Below are positions 27,576 through 36,880 of a DNA stretch of 64,000 bases, one piece after another. Position 1 is the first letter of the stretch. Each line of letters starts with the position of its first letter. The stretch is taken from the NCBI RefSeq assembly GCF_009680455.1, contig NZ_WKRD01000006.1:1-64000 (forward strand), read 5' to 3'. The position numbers and the translations under genes were made by a program. Under the pieces are notes generated by a model that ran no database searches, was not told where the DNA came from, and saw nothing but the letters and a program-made list of their open reading frames with translations. The stretch comes from Lachnospira eligens (GTDB lineage: Bacteria > Bacillota > Clostridia > Lachnospirales > Lachnospiraceae).

Positions 27576-29329
27576 AAAAGATTAAGCAGAAAATCAATGA
27601 TATAAGATTACAGAACAAGCTTGTCATCATATATGTAGTGACCGGACTTATTCCCCTGATTGTACTTTTTGTTTTTGCATACTGTCAGATGAGAAACATT
27701 CTTATGGACAGAGATTTAAAGAGCATCAAAGGGGCAATTGAGCAGTCTGTTACAACGGTGGATGGGCAGATAGAGGTGTATGACAACCTGTCTAATTATA
27801 TAACATTTAATGATACGCTGTCGGGAGTGCTTTCATACGATTACAAAAGCACATATGAGATGTATAACCAGATTGTCACTACATTTGACCCTATGCTTTC
27901 ATCATTAAAGTATTTTCACAATGATATTAACAGGGTAACAATATATGTGGATAAAGCTATTAAACATGATACAACTATAGCTCCAATAGAAGAGATAAAA
28001 GACAGACCTTTTTATAATTCTGCTGCTGAAAGCACTAAGATACAGTGGTTTGTTGATGAAGACAGCAGGACACTTGTTTCAGCACGAAAAATGTCAACGC
28101 TTGACCAGCTAGGGATTCTTGGAATCATGTACATAGATGTTGATTATGACAGCATGATGAGTTCATTTACAGGTGGTCTTGAGCAGAACTGCGGAATGGT
28201 GGTGCTTGACGCTGATGGAAAAGTTATATGCAGCAGTGACACATTTGAAAACAATAACACCAGATACAGATTAAACAGTAAGAAACTGCTTTCACTAATC
28301 GACGGGGCAGAATGGGATAATAATACATGTGGAAATACAGAGGGTTATTCTGTAGTAAAGAAGGAAAGCCCTGTTACCGGATGGACAGTATATGTCTATG
28401 AACCAAGAAAACTTGTGCTCAGGTCAGCTAATTCAATGATTACAATGATTGTAGTTGCATTTGTGGTAGCAGTTGCAGGTGCCGCTGCGGCGAGTATATT
28501 TACAACAGGCTTCATTACAAGAAGAATTAATAAATTAAAAAACAGTATGGCAAAGGTTGAAAATGGAGACTTTGATGCGGTAATTAATACACAGGACAAA
28601 GATGAAATAGGTGACCTTATTCATAGCTTTAACAGCATGACAACCCAGATTAAGAATCTTATCACGCAGGTATATGAAGGACGTATAAGCCAGAAAGAAT
28701 CAGAGATGCGGGCATTAAGGGCACAGATTAATCCGCATTTCCTCTACAATTCATTATCGCTTATCAATTGGAAAGCAATAGAATATGAACAGGAGGATAT
28801 AAGTGAGATAACACTTGCATTGTCTAACTACTACCGTACATCGCTTAATAAGGGAAAGAATATACTAAGCTTTGAGCAGGAATTAAGCAACATGCAGTCG
28901 TATCTTAAGATTCAGCAGATAATGCATGACAACTCATTTGATGTGGTGATAAATGTATCAGAGGAAGTTATGCCATGCGAATCTTTAAACCTTATACTCC
29001 AGCCATTGGTAGAAAATGCAATAGACCACGGTATAGATCTGCTGACAGACAGGAAAGGTGTAATAACAGTAGAGGCCAAGATGCAGACGGATGAAGAAGG
29101 TAAAAAGCTTGTATGTGTAACAGTGTCTGATAACGGTGTAGGAATGGACAAAGAAACTGCACAAAACTTCTTAACAGTCCAGTCAAAAGGGTATGGTGCA
29201 AGAAATGTTAATGACAGAATAAGACTTTATTACGGCGAAAGCTATCATCTGGAAGTGCAGAGCATGCCTGATGAGGGAACAACAATAACAATAAAATTCC
29301 CGGCAAAACCATACAACACAAAAAACTGA
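27572..29329 (+). CDS. YesM-type sensor histidine kinase
   Basis: The product has 585 residues. An N-terminal membrane segment (about 15-38), an extracellular dCACHE-like sensor of about 240 residues, a second membrane segment (about 285-310), a HAMP segment (ITRRINKLKNSMAKVENGDF) and a LytS/YesM His-kinase domain follow. The phosphorylated His is in QINPHFLYNSLSLINW. The ATPase has LVENAIDHGIDL (N box) and TVSDNGVGM (G1). The start is TTG 27572, overlapping the regulator gene by four bases. It senses an extracytoplasmic sugar or binding protein, probably the product of the next gene. Confidence 0.9.
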   Translation: MKKIKQKINDIRLQNKLVIIYVVTGLIPLIVLFVFAYCQMRNILMDRDLKSIKGAIEQSVTTVDGQIEVYDNLSNYITFNDTLSGVLSYDYKSTYEMYNQIVTTFDPMLSSLKYFHNDINRVTIYVDKAIKHDTTIAPIEEIKDRPFYNSAAESTKIQWFVDEDSRTLVSARKMSTLDQLGILGIMYIDVDYDSMMSSFTGGLEQNCGMVVLDADGKVICSSDTFENNNTRYRLNSKKLLSLIDGAEWDNNTCGNTEGYSVVKKESPVTGWTVYVYEPRKLVLRSANSMITMIVVAFVVAVAGAAAASIFTTGFITRRINKLKNSMAKVENGDFDAVINTQDKDEIGDLIHSFNSMTTQIKNLITQVYEGRISQKESEMRALRAQINPHFLYNSLSLINWKAIEYEQEDISEITLALSNYYRTSLNKGKNILSFEQELSNMQSYLKIQQIMHDNSFDVVINVSEEVMPCESLNLILQPLVENAIDHGIDLLTDRKGVITVEAKMQTDEEGKKLVCVTVSDNGVGMDKETAQNFLTVQSKGYGARNVNDRIRLYYGESYHLEVQSMPDEGTTITIKFPAKPYNTKN

Positions 29330-29361
29330 TATGTTTCTAAAATATCTTATATTTTAATATT

Positions 29362-29438
29362 AACCCCTCCTTAATATAATTAGATTATCAAAAGAGGACA
29401 GTAATCAAAGCTGTCTCGGATAATTATTAAGGAGGGTT
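29362..29438 (+). promoter_or_regulatory. Long imperfect stem that would hide the SBP ribosome binding site
   Basis: AACCCCTCCTTAATATAATTA (29362-29382) is nearly the reverse complement of TAATTATTAAGGAGGGTT (29421-29438), giving about 18 pairs with two small bulges. The right arm contains the AAGGAGG Shine-Dalgarno of the binding-protein gene. An internal GACAG/CTGTC stem lies in the loop. If transcription starts upstream of the left arm, this would repress translation; a possible TATAAT at 29375 leaves that open. Confidence 0.55.
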
Positions 29439-29443
29439 TTTTT

Positions 29444-30697
29444 ATGAAGTTTAAGAGATTAGCGGCTGCGGTGATGGCAGCAACAATGTGTGGGTCACTT
29501 TTTGTGGGTTGTGGCAATGCTAAAAAGGATGACACAGCAGCAGGCGAGGAAAAAATCACAGCTACAATCAAGGTATGGGGCTGTGCAGAAGATCAGGCAG
29601 ATGAGAACGGCAAATGGCTTCAGACAATGTGTGACCAGTTTAATTCAGAGCATCCTGACTGGGATTTAACATTTGAATACGGTGTATGCTCAGAGCAGGA
29701 CGCAGGAAAGATAGTTCCACAGGATCCAGAGAATTCAGGAGATGTATACTTCTTTGCTAACGACCAGCTTCAGACACTTGTTGATGCTAACGCTATTGCA
29801 AAGCTTGGTGGAGAGACAGCAGATTATGTTAAGAAAACTAACTCAGATGCAATTGTGGATTCAGTATCAGTAGATGGGGCTGTATACGGAGTACCATTTA
29901 CAACTAATACATGGTTTATGTACTATGACAAGAGCAAATTCACAGACAGTGATGTAAAGAGCCTTGATAAGATGCTTGAGAAGAATAAGGTGGCTTTCAA
30001 TATTACAGAGGGCTGGTATATGTCATCATTCTTCCTTGCTAATGGATGTAAATATTTTGGAAAAGACGGAAAAGATAATTCAGCAGGTGTTGATATCTCA
30101 GGAGATAAGGGAACACAGGCAACACAGGCAATGGTTTCACTTGTAAATAATCCTAACTTTGTCAATGACCTTCAGGGTGTTGGTATCGCTGGCTTAAGAG
30201 ATGGTTCAGTTGGAGCTTACTTCTCAGGATCATGGGATTATAAGAGTGTTAAAGAGATTCTTGGAGACAATTTTGGAGCAGTTTCACTTCCTACAGTAAA
30301 GATTGGTGGAAAAGACAAGCAGATGTTAGCATTTGCAGGTTCTAAGGCAATCGCAGTTAATCCTAACTGCAAGTATCAGCAGGTAGCAGTTGCACTTGCA
30401 AAGTATCTTGGAAGCAAGGATGCACAGAAGAAGCACTATGAATTAAGAGGTGTTATTCCTTGTAATACAGAGCTTCTTGCAACTGATGAAGTAAAGAAGG
30501 ATGCCCTTGTAACAGCACAGAATGATACATTTAACAAGACATCAGTAATCCAGCCAACAGTAACAGGCATGAATGATTACTGGGCACCTGCACAGAACTT
30601 TGCTAAGGCAATCGTAAATGGTGAAATAACAGCAGATAATGCAGCAGCTAAGACACAGGATTTCTATAAGCAGATTAATACATCAATCGCAAAATAA
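29444..30697 (+). CDS. Lipoprotein sugar-binding protein of an ABC importer (maltodextrin type)
   Basis: The product has 417 residues. The lipoprotein signal has Lys/Arg, then AAAVMAATMCGSLFVGCGN with the lipobox Cys23. The remaining part is a MalE/SBP_bac_1-type binding protein (ITATIKVWGCAEDQADENGK, then GSWDYKS and AFAGSKAIAVNP). Such proteins bind maltose or maltodextrins outside the membrane and hand them to the MalF/MalG permeases, which follow. The preceding glgP and permease genes support a glucan substrate; the exact sugar is inferred. No ATPase gene is present, so a shared MsmX-type ATPase is expected elsewhere. Confidence 0.9.
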   Translation: MKFKRLAAAVMAATMCGSLFVGCGNAKKDDTAAGEEKITATIKVWGCAEDQADENGKWLQTMCDQFNSEHPDWDLTFEYGVCSEQDAGKIVPQDPENSGDVYFFANDQLQTLVDANAIAKLGGETADYVKKTNSDAIVDSVSVDGAVYGVPFTTNTWFMYYDKSKFTDSDVKSLDKMLEKNKVAFNITEGWYMSSFFLANGCKYFGKDGKDNSAGVDISGDKGTQATQAMVSLVNNPNFVNDLQGVGIAGLRDGSVGAYFSGSWDYKSVKEILGDNFGAVSLPTVKIGGKDKQMLAFAGSKAIAVNPNCKYQQVAVALAKYLGSKDAQKKHYELRGVIPCNTELLATDEVKKDALVTAQNDTFNKTSVIQPTVTGMNDYWAPAQNFAKAIVNGEITADNAAAKTQDFYKQINTSIAK

Positions 30698-30733
30698 TTG
30701 ATGGGGATTAAATGCTGAAAGGAGTGGCGCATA

Positions 30734-32071
30734 ATGGCAGTTAAGTTCACTGAATCATTTAGAAAAGGAAATATATTTACGAAGTTAAGCATTCTGATTC
30801 CAGGACTTGGTAATCTTGTAGGAAAGCAGATTATAAAGGGAATTATGTATATAGCTATAGAAGCAGCCTTTGTATGCTTTATGATTATGAATGGAATTAA
30901 CTGCCTTGCGATGCTTCCAGGTCTTGGAAGCAGACCGCAGCAGGAGGTCTGGAATGAGAAGCTTGGAATATATGAGTATGTTGCAGGTGATAATTCACTT
31001 CTTATACTTCTGTATGGAATAGCAACAATATTCATTATTATAGCTTATATAATAGTTGCAGCTAGTGCTGTAAAAAGCTCATATAAGCTGGAGCTGTTAA
31101 AGGAAAAAGGAAAGCATATAAACACATTTGCAGAAGACGTGAAGTCGCTGTTTAATGAGAATCTTCATAAGCTGCTGCTTACACTCCCGGTATCAGGTGT
31201 GCTTATATTCACAATACTTCCGCTTATTTTCATGATAAGCATGGCATTCACTAATTATAGTAAGGTTGACAGCCATCTGGTGCTTTTCGACTGGGTAGGA
31301 CTTGAGAATTTCAAGCAGATATTCGATTCAGGAAGCATGATAGGACAGTCTTTCTGGTCAGTATTTGGCTGGACTATAGTGTGGGCAATATTTGCAACAT
31401 TTCTTAATTACATATTCGGAATACTTGTTGCACTGCTTATCAACAGAAAAGGTACGAAATTCAAGGCTTTCTGGAGATTTATATTTATACTTTCAATCGC
31501 AATTCCACAGTTTGTTTCACTTCTTATTGTCAGAAGCATGCTGGCACAGGATGGAATTGTAAATGTTGTTTTAAAGAATGCAGGATGGATAACAAAATCA
31601 CTGCCATTCTTTACAAATGCGACTTGGGCAAGAATCACAGTAATCGTGGTTAATCTGTGGATAGGTATTCCATATACTATTCTGCAGGTTACAGGTATAT
31701 TACAGAATATACCTATGGAGCTGTATGAGGCAGCAGATGTAGATGGAGCTAATGGATTTGTCAAGTTTATTAAGATAACAATGCCATATATGTTATTTGT
31801 AACGGCACCATATCTTATCACGACATTTACTGCTAATATTAACAACTTTAATATTGTTTATCTGCTGACTAAGGGAGATCCGGTTATGGCAGGTGCAACG
31901 GCAGGAAAGACAGACCTTCTGGTAACATGGCTGTACAAGATGACAATAGATTATCAGTATTATAATCTTGGTGCTGTTATCGGTATTATGACATTCATAT
32001 TCTTAGCGATTGGTTCACTGCTTGTATACAGAAGAACGAAAGCGTATAAAGATGAGGAGGGATTCCAGTGA
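30734..32071 (+). CDS. Sugar ABC importer permease, MalF-like
   Basis: The product has 445 residues, with about eight membrane segments. The C-terminal binding-protein-dependent transport domain carries the EAA loop ELYEAADVDGANGFVKFIK. The N-terminal 130 residues add two extra segments, as in MalF, including MYIAIEAAFVCFMIMNGI. GGAGTGGCG is upstream. The stop overlaps the next start (TGAAAA context), giving close coupling with the MalG-like gene. Confidence 0.92.
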   Translation: MAVKFTESFRKGNIFTKLSILIPGLGNLVGKQIIKGIMYIAIEAAFVCFMIMNGINCLAMLPGLGSRPQQEVWNEKLGIYEYVAGDNSLLILLYGIATIFIIIAYIIVAASAVKSSYKLELLKEKGKHINTFAEDVKSLFNENLHKLLLTLPVSGVLIFTILPLIFMISMAFTNYSKVDSHLVLFDWVGLENFKQIFDSGSMIGQSFWSVFGWTIVWAIFATFLNYIFGILVALLINRKGTKFKAFWRFIFILSIAIPQFVSLLIVRSMLAQDGIVNVVLKNAGWITKSLPFFTNATWARITVIVVNLWIGIPYTILQVTGILQNIPMELYEAADVDGANGFVKFIKITMPYMLFVTAPYLITTFTANINNFNIVYLLTKGDPVMAGATAGKTDLLVTWLYKMTIDYQYYNLGAVIGIMTFIFLAIGSLLVYRRTKAYKDEEGFQ

Positions 32072-32916
32072 AAAAGAAAAAGACTATTAAAAATATACTG
32101 GCACATACAGTGCTTACAATATTAGCGATAGTGTGGGTAAGTCCTCTTTTCTGGATACTCCTCACAAGCTTCAGGGCTCAGAAGGGTGCTTATACAAGCT
32201 CCTTCTTCCCAAAGCAGTATTCACTTGATAATTATGTAAAGCTTTTTACAGATACAGGAATACTTAATTTTCCACGAATGTTTACCAATACTCTGATAGT
32301 AGCAGTATTCTCATGTATTATATCAACATTTTTTGTACTGTCAGTAGCCTACTGTATGTCAAGGCTTAAGTTTAAGATGAGAAAAGCAATGATGAATATC
32401 GCAATGATACTTGGACTTTTCCCTGCATTTATGGCGATGGTTGCCGTATATTATATACTTAAAGCAGTAGGACTTTCAGAAGGAGCAATGATAAGAGTTG
32501 CGCTTGTGCTTGTATATTCAGCATCATCAGGAATACAGTTTTACATTGCAAAGGGATTCTTTGATACTATCCCTAAGACAATAGATGAGGCTGCTATGAT
32601 AGATGGAGCAACGAAGTGGCAGGTATTTACTAAGATAACAATACCTCTCAGTAAACCAATTATAGTGTATACAATACTTACATCATTCATAGCACCTTGG
32701 GTAGATTTCATATTTGCAAGAGTAATCTGCAGGGCAAATGCGAAGTATTATACTGTTGCAATCGGCTTGTGGCAGATGCTTGAAAAGGAGTATGTTGATG
32801 TATGGTACACAAGATTTGCAGCAGGAGCAGTTCTTATATCAATTCCAATTGCAGCCTTGTTTATGATAATGCAAAGATGTTATAATGAAAGCATGACAGG
32901 TGCAGTGAAGGGTTAG
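32068..32916 (+). CDS. Sugar ABC importer permease, MalG-like
   Basis: The product has 282 residues and six membrane segments. The EAA motif is IDEAAMIDGATKWQVFTKI, followed by PLSKPI. It pairs with the MalF-like subunit to form the transmembrane channel. The start is GTG 32068, overlapping the previous gene by four bases. It is followed after four bases by a second lipoprotein. Confidence 0.92.
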   Translation: MKKKKTIKNILAHTVLTILAIVWVSPLFWILLTSFRAQKGAYTSSFFPKQYSLDNYVKLFTDTGILNFPRMFTNTLIVAVFSCIISTFFVLSVAYCMSRLKFKMRKAMMNIAMILGLFPAFMAMVAVYYILKAVGLSEGAMIRVALVLVYSASSGIQFYIAKGFFDTIPKTIDEAAMIDGATKWQVFTKITIPLSKPIIVYTILTSFIAPWVDFIFARVICRANAKYYTVAIGLWQMLEKEYVDVWYTRFAAGAVLISIPIAALFMIMQRCYNESMTGAVKG

Positions 32917-32920
32917 ATAT

Positions 32921-34621
32921 ATGAATAGATTAAAGCAAACATTAAAAAAATGTGTGGCATTTGGTGTCACAGGAATAATGCTTATATTAGCCGGGTGTAA
33001 AAGCCCGGCTGGTTTTGTGTCTAATGATAATGAAGAATACAATGCGAGAATGGAAGAAGCGAGGACAACGCCATTCGGAGCTTACCCCGAGACTATAGAA
33101 TATACACTTGGAAAGATGACAAGTGTTAATAATTCCAATATGCCGGAGAATGACACTTATACGGATAATGCGTACACACGCTATATTAAGTCTGTGATAA
33201 ATGTGCAGAATGTTGATGTATTTGAAGCAAACGACAGCCAGTATGACACTAATGTTTCAATGGTAATCTCAATGGGAAGCCTTCCGGATATTATGGTTGT
33301 ATCAAGTCAGGATGAGGTTGAACAGTTAGTGGAAGCAGGACTTATAGAGGACCTTACAGAAAGCTACAATAACTGTATAAGTGACAGAATCAGGAAAATG
33401 TATGAAAGCTATGGCGATTCACTTAAGGATATGGTTACATATGATGGAAAGATAATGGCACTGCCGGAGACTAATATAACAGATGGACCTAATCTTGTGT
33501 GGTTAAGAAAAGACTGGATGGATAAGCTTGGATTGTCAGAGCCACACACTATTGATGATGTTGTTAATATAGTGAAGCATTTTATATCAGAAGACCCTGG
33601 AAATAATGGCGTGGATGCGTCCGGAAAACCTAATACAGTGGGGCTTGCAGTGGATACAGATGTGACAGGTGAATGTGGTTACAGCAGTGAATTTCTGCTG
33701 GATATAATATTTGCCTGCTTTGGAGCGTATCCAAAGCAGTGGATAATGAACGATGATGGTGAGATTGTATATGGTTCGGTTACAAATGAGGCAAAAGAAG
33801 CACTTTCATATATAAGCAGTCTGTACAATCAGGGCGTTATAGATAATGATTTTCTTCTGCGTACATCAACCAATATATGTGAGCTTATAGAGAATGGTCT
33901 GTGTGGCTCGTTTTTCGGACCATGGTGGGCACCGAATAATCCGCTTGCTAATGCAGTAAGCAGGAATCCGGATGCAGACTGGCAGCCATATTTAATAGCA
34001 ACAGATTCGGATGGGACAACGAGTTATCACAGTCAGAATCCGTGTTACAAATATGTTGTTGTAAGAAAGGGCTATGAACATCCTGAGATTGCAGCAAAGA
34101 TGATAAGCGTCATGTTCGATAAGGTAAGATTTGACTGTACAGACTCAGAAGAATTCAAGAATTACTATCAGCTTAATGTTGAACCTACGGCAAGACCTTT
34201 ATCAATAAATGTTGATTACAATAATGCACTTTCAATATGTTACAGGAATATAGATGCCACAATTTCAGGAAGAAAGAATCCTGACAGTCTGGAACTTCTT
34301 GAACGCTCATTTTATGATGCGTGTAGTGAGTATATCAAGAATGCTAACAAAACAAGTACGCAATGGGCAGCGTATATGTCAAGAATTAAGGCATGCAGTC
34401 TGATTGCACAGGATAATATAAAGGTAGTTGACTCGCTTTATTTTAAGACCACAGACACAATGAAGAGCCATTGGTGGAGACTTAAGGCTAAAGAAAAAGA
34501 GGCATATTTAAAGATTATAAGCGGAGAAGAAGATATATCTTACTTCGATAGATTTGTAAAAGAATGGAATGAACAGGGCGGTCAGACTATTACATCAGAA
34601 GTCAGTCAGAGTATGAAATAA
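32921..34621 (+). CDS. Second extracellular solute-binding lipoprotein, LipO-like
   Basis: The product has 566 residues. An N-terminal signal with ILAGCKSPAG gives the lipobox Cys26. The family is SBP_bac_1-like with oligosaccharide-binding length, and includes SFFGPWWAPNNPLANAVS and the YNALSICYRN segment. These larger proteins (LipO type) are known with complex sugar importers. It is unusual to see two binding proteins with one permease pair and no ATPase. It may bind a longer or different glucan and share the same channel, but this is inference. Confidence 0.8.
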   Translation: MNRLKQTLKKCVAFGVTGIMLILAGCKSPAGFVSNDNEEYNARMEEARTTPFGAYPETIEYTLGKMTSVNNSNMPENDTYTDNAYTRYIKSVINVQNVDVFEANDSQYDTNVSMVISMGSLPDIMVVSSQDEVEQLVEAGLIEDLTESYNNCISDRIRKMYESYGDSLKDMVTYDGKIMALPETNITDGPNLVWLRKDWMDKLGLSEPHTIDDVVNIVKHFISEDPGNNGVDASGKPNTVGLAVDTDVTGECGYSSEFLLDIIFACFGAYPKQWIMNDDGEIVYGSVTNEAKEALSYISSLYNQGVIDNDFLLRTSTNICELIENGLCGSFFGPWWAPNNPLANAVSRNPDADWQPYLIATDSDGTTSYHSQNPCYKYVVVRKGYEHPEIAAKMISVMFDKVRFDCTDSEEFKNYYQLNVEPTARPLSINVDYNNALSICYRNIDATISGRKNPDSLELLERSFYDACSEYIKNANKTSTQWAAYMSRIKACSLIAQDNIKVVDSLYFKTTDTMKSHWWRLKAKEKEAYLKIISGEEDISYFDRFVKEWNEQGGQTITSEVSQSMK

Positions 34622-34694
34622 TTGGCTGTGAAAATATAGTAATATATGATACAATCTTAATTAATGTAAATATATTAACTATGGAGGTTTTATT

Positions 34695-36161
34695 TTGAAA
34701 GAGAGAGAAAAATTCGGCTCGCGACTCGGCTTTATCTTAGTGTCTGCTGGCTGTGCGGTGGGACTTGGTAATGTGTGGAAATTTCCATACATATGCGGGG
34801 AAAATGGTGGTGCGGCATTCGTGCTTATCTATCTTGTATTTCTTGCAATTCTTGGATTTCCTATTATGTGTGCGGAGTTCACAGTAGGACGAGGAAGCGG
34901 TAAAGGTGCTGCAAGGGCATTTGAAGAACTGGAGACTAAGGGAAGTAAATGGCATCATTTCAAATGGGTATCGGTAGTAGGAAGCTACGTATTAATGGCT
35001 TTCTATACTATGGTTGCAGGATGGATGCTTTATTATGCATGGCGTGAGGCAAGAGGTTCGTTAGCAGGTTTAGAGCCAGATGAGGTTTCAGGAGCATTTG
35101 GAACTATGCTTTCACAGCCTGGTACAATGACAATCTGGATGATTGTTGCAGTTTTACTTTCGTTTGGTGTATGTGTATTAGGATTACAGAAGGGCGTTGA
35201 GAAGATTACTAAGGTTATGATGTTACTTCTTCTTATCCTTATTGTGGTACTGGCAGTTCATTCACTTGTACTTCCTAATGCATCAGAAGGTGTTAAATTC
35301 TATATGGTGCCTAATCTGGATGCTATTAAATCAAGAGGTTTAGGACCGGTTATATTTGATGCCATGACACATGCATTCTTTACACTTAGTGTAGGCATTG
35401 GCGCAATGGAGATATTCGGAAGCTACTTAAAGAAAGACAGAACAATAGGTGGAGAGGCTGTTAATATCATTCTGATTGATACATTTGTTGCTCTTATGGC
35501 AGGATTTATAATTATTCCTGCATGCTTTGCATATGGTGTTGCTCCGGGTGCCGGTCCATCACTTTTATTTATAACACTGCCTAACATATTTAATCATATG
35601 GCGGGAGGAAGAATATGGGGAACAGCATTCTTTGTATTCATGTCATTTGCAGCATTATCAACTGTAATTGCTGTATTTGAGAACATTATTGCTTTTTATA
35701 TTGACCTTAAGGGATTTTCAAGGAAAAAGGTTGTTGCAGGTAATGTTATATTCATGATACTGCTTTCACTTCCTGCTGTATTAGGCTTTAACAAGCTTGC
35801 AGCTTTCCAGCCTATTGGTCCGGGAAGTTCAATTATGGATCTGGAGGATTTCCTTGTTTCATATAATCTGCTTCCTCTTGGAAGCATGATATTTGTATTA
35901 TTCTGTACCAAGAAGAACGGCTGGGGCTGGGAAGGCTTCAGAAAAGAAGCTAATGAAGGAAAAGGTCCTAAGCTTCCTGAATGGTTAAGATTCTATATGA
36001 GTTATATACTTCCGGCTATTATAGTGGTTGTATACCTTAAGGGTTATTATGATACATTTAAACCAAGGGGAACAGGTTATCTTGTTGGCTGGATGATATT
36101 TGCGTGTGTATTGCTTCTTGCAATATTCGGAATTGCTAATTATAAGAAGAAAGATGCGTAA
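34695..36161 (+). CDS. Neurotransmitter:sodium symporter family transporter
   Basis: The product has 488 residues and about eleven segments. It shows the NSS start FGSRLGFILVSAGCAVGLGN then VWKFPYICGENGGAAFVLIY. The core sodium/substrate region continues with FFTLSVGIGAMEIFGSYL. Bacterial NSS proteins (LeuT-like) move amino acids with Na+. The start is TTG 34695, because GGAGG ends eight bases upstream and no ATG fits. It is probably a separate transcript from the sugar locus and lies upstream of nth with a 3-bp gap. Confidence 0.9.
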   Translation: MKEREKFGSRLGFILVSAGCAVGLGNVWKFPYICGENGGAAFVLIYLVFLAILGFPIMCAEFTVGRGSGKGAARAFEELETKGSKWHHFKWVSVVGSYVLMAFYTMVAGWMLYYAWREARGSLAGLEPDEVSGAFGTMLSQPGTMTIWMIVAVLLSFGVCVLGLQKGVEKITKVMMLLLLILIVVLAVHSLVLPNASEGVKFYMVPNLDAIKSRGLGPVIFDAMTHAFFTLSVGIGAMEIFGSYLKKDRTIGGEAVNIILIDTFVALMAGFIIIPACFAYGVAPGAGPSLLFITLPNIFNHMAGGRIWGTAFFVFMSFAALSTVIAVFENIIAFYIDLKGFSRKKVVAGNVIFMILLSLPAVLGFNKLAAFQPIGPGSSIMDLEDFLVSYNLLPLGSMIFVLFCTKKNGWGWEGFRKEANEGKGPKLPEWLRFYMSYILPAIIVVVYLKGYYDTFKPRGTGYLVGWMIFACVLLLAIFGIANYKKKDA

Positions 36162-36164
36162 TCT

Positions 36165-36806
36165 ATGACTAAGAAAGAACTTGTTTTAGAGGTTATAAGA
36201 AGATTAAAGGCAGAATATCCGGATTCGGAGTGCAGTCTTGATTACGATGATGCCTGGAAACTGCTTGTAAGCGTAAGACTTGCGGCACAATGCACTGATG
36301 CAAGAGTAAATGTTGTGGTTAAGGGGCTGTATGAAAAATATCCTGATATAGCATCACTTGCTGCAGCATCTCCAGAAGAGATTGAAAAGATTATAAGACC
36401 TTGCGGTCTTGGAAAAAGCAAGGCAAGGGATATATGTGCATGTATGCGCATGCTTCATGAACAGTATAATGATAAAGTTCCTGACAGCATGGAAGAATTA
36501 TTAAAGCTTCCTGGAGTTGGAAGGAAGAGTGCCAATCTTATTATGGGTGATGTGTTCGGAAAGCCGGCAATTGTTACAGATACACACTGTATAAGGCTTT
36601 GTAACAGAATAGGTCTTGTAAAAGACGAGAAAGAGCCTAAGAAGGTTGAGATGGCATTGTGGAAGCTAGTCCCGCCAGAAGAAGGAAGTGGATTATGCCA
36701 CCGGTTTGTAGACCACGGAAGAGAGGTATGTACGGCGCGTACTACGCCACACTGTGAAAGATGCTGCCTTAATGATATATGTAAGAAAAATGGGATAAAA
36801 GTGTGA
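36165..36806 (+). CDS. nth: Endonuclease III
   Basis: The product has 213 residues, with the helix-hairpin-helix and catalytic residues LLKLPGVGRKSANLIMGDVF (Lys121) and VTDTH (Asp139). A C-terminal 4Fe-4S set of four Cys is present: VCTARTTPHCERCCLNDIC. The first spacing is seven residues rather than the usual six. The enzyme excises oxidised pyrimidines and cuts the DNA backbone. The gene is adjacent to the NSS symporter by position only. Confidence 0.94.
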   Translation: MTKKELVLEVIRRLKAEYPDSECSLDYDDAWKLLVSVRLAAQCTDARVNVVVKGLYEKYPDIASLAAASPEEIEKIIRPCGLGKSKARDICACMRMLHEQYNDKVPDSMEELLKLPGVGRKSANLIMGDVFGKPAIVTDTHCIRLCNRIGLVKDEKEPKKVEMALWKLVPPEEGSGLCHRFVDHGREVCTARTTPHCERCCLNDICKKNGIKV

Positions 36807-36880
36807 TTGAATATGCATTTTTATTATGGTAGTATTTTATTGTGGTTCATACTAATGAACAAAATGTATGGGAGGGGAAC

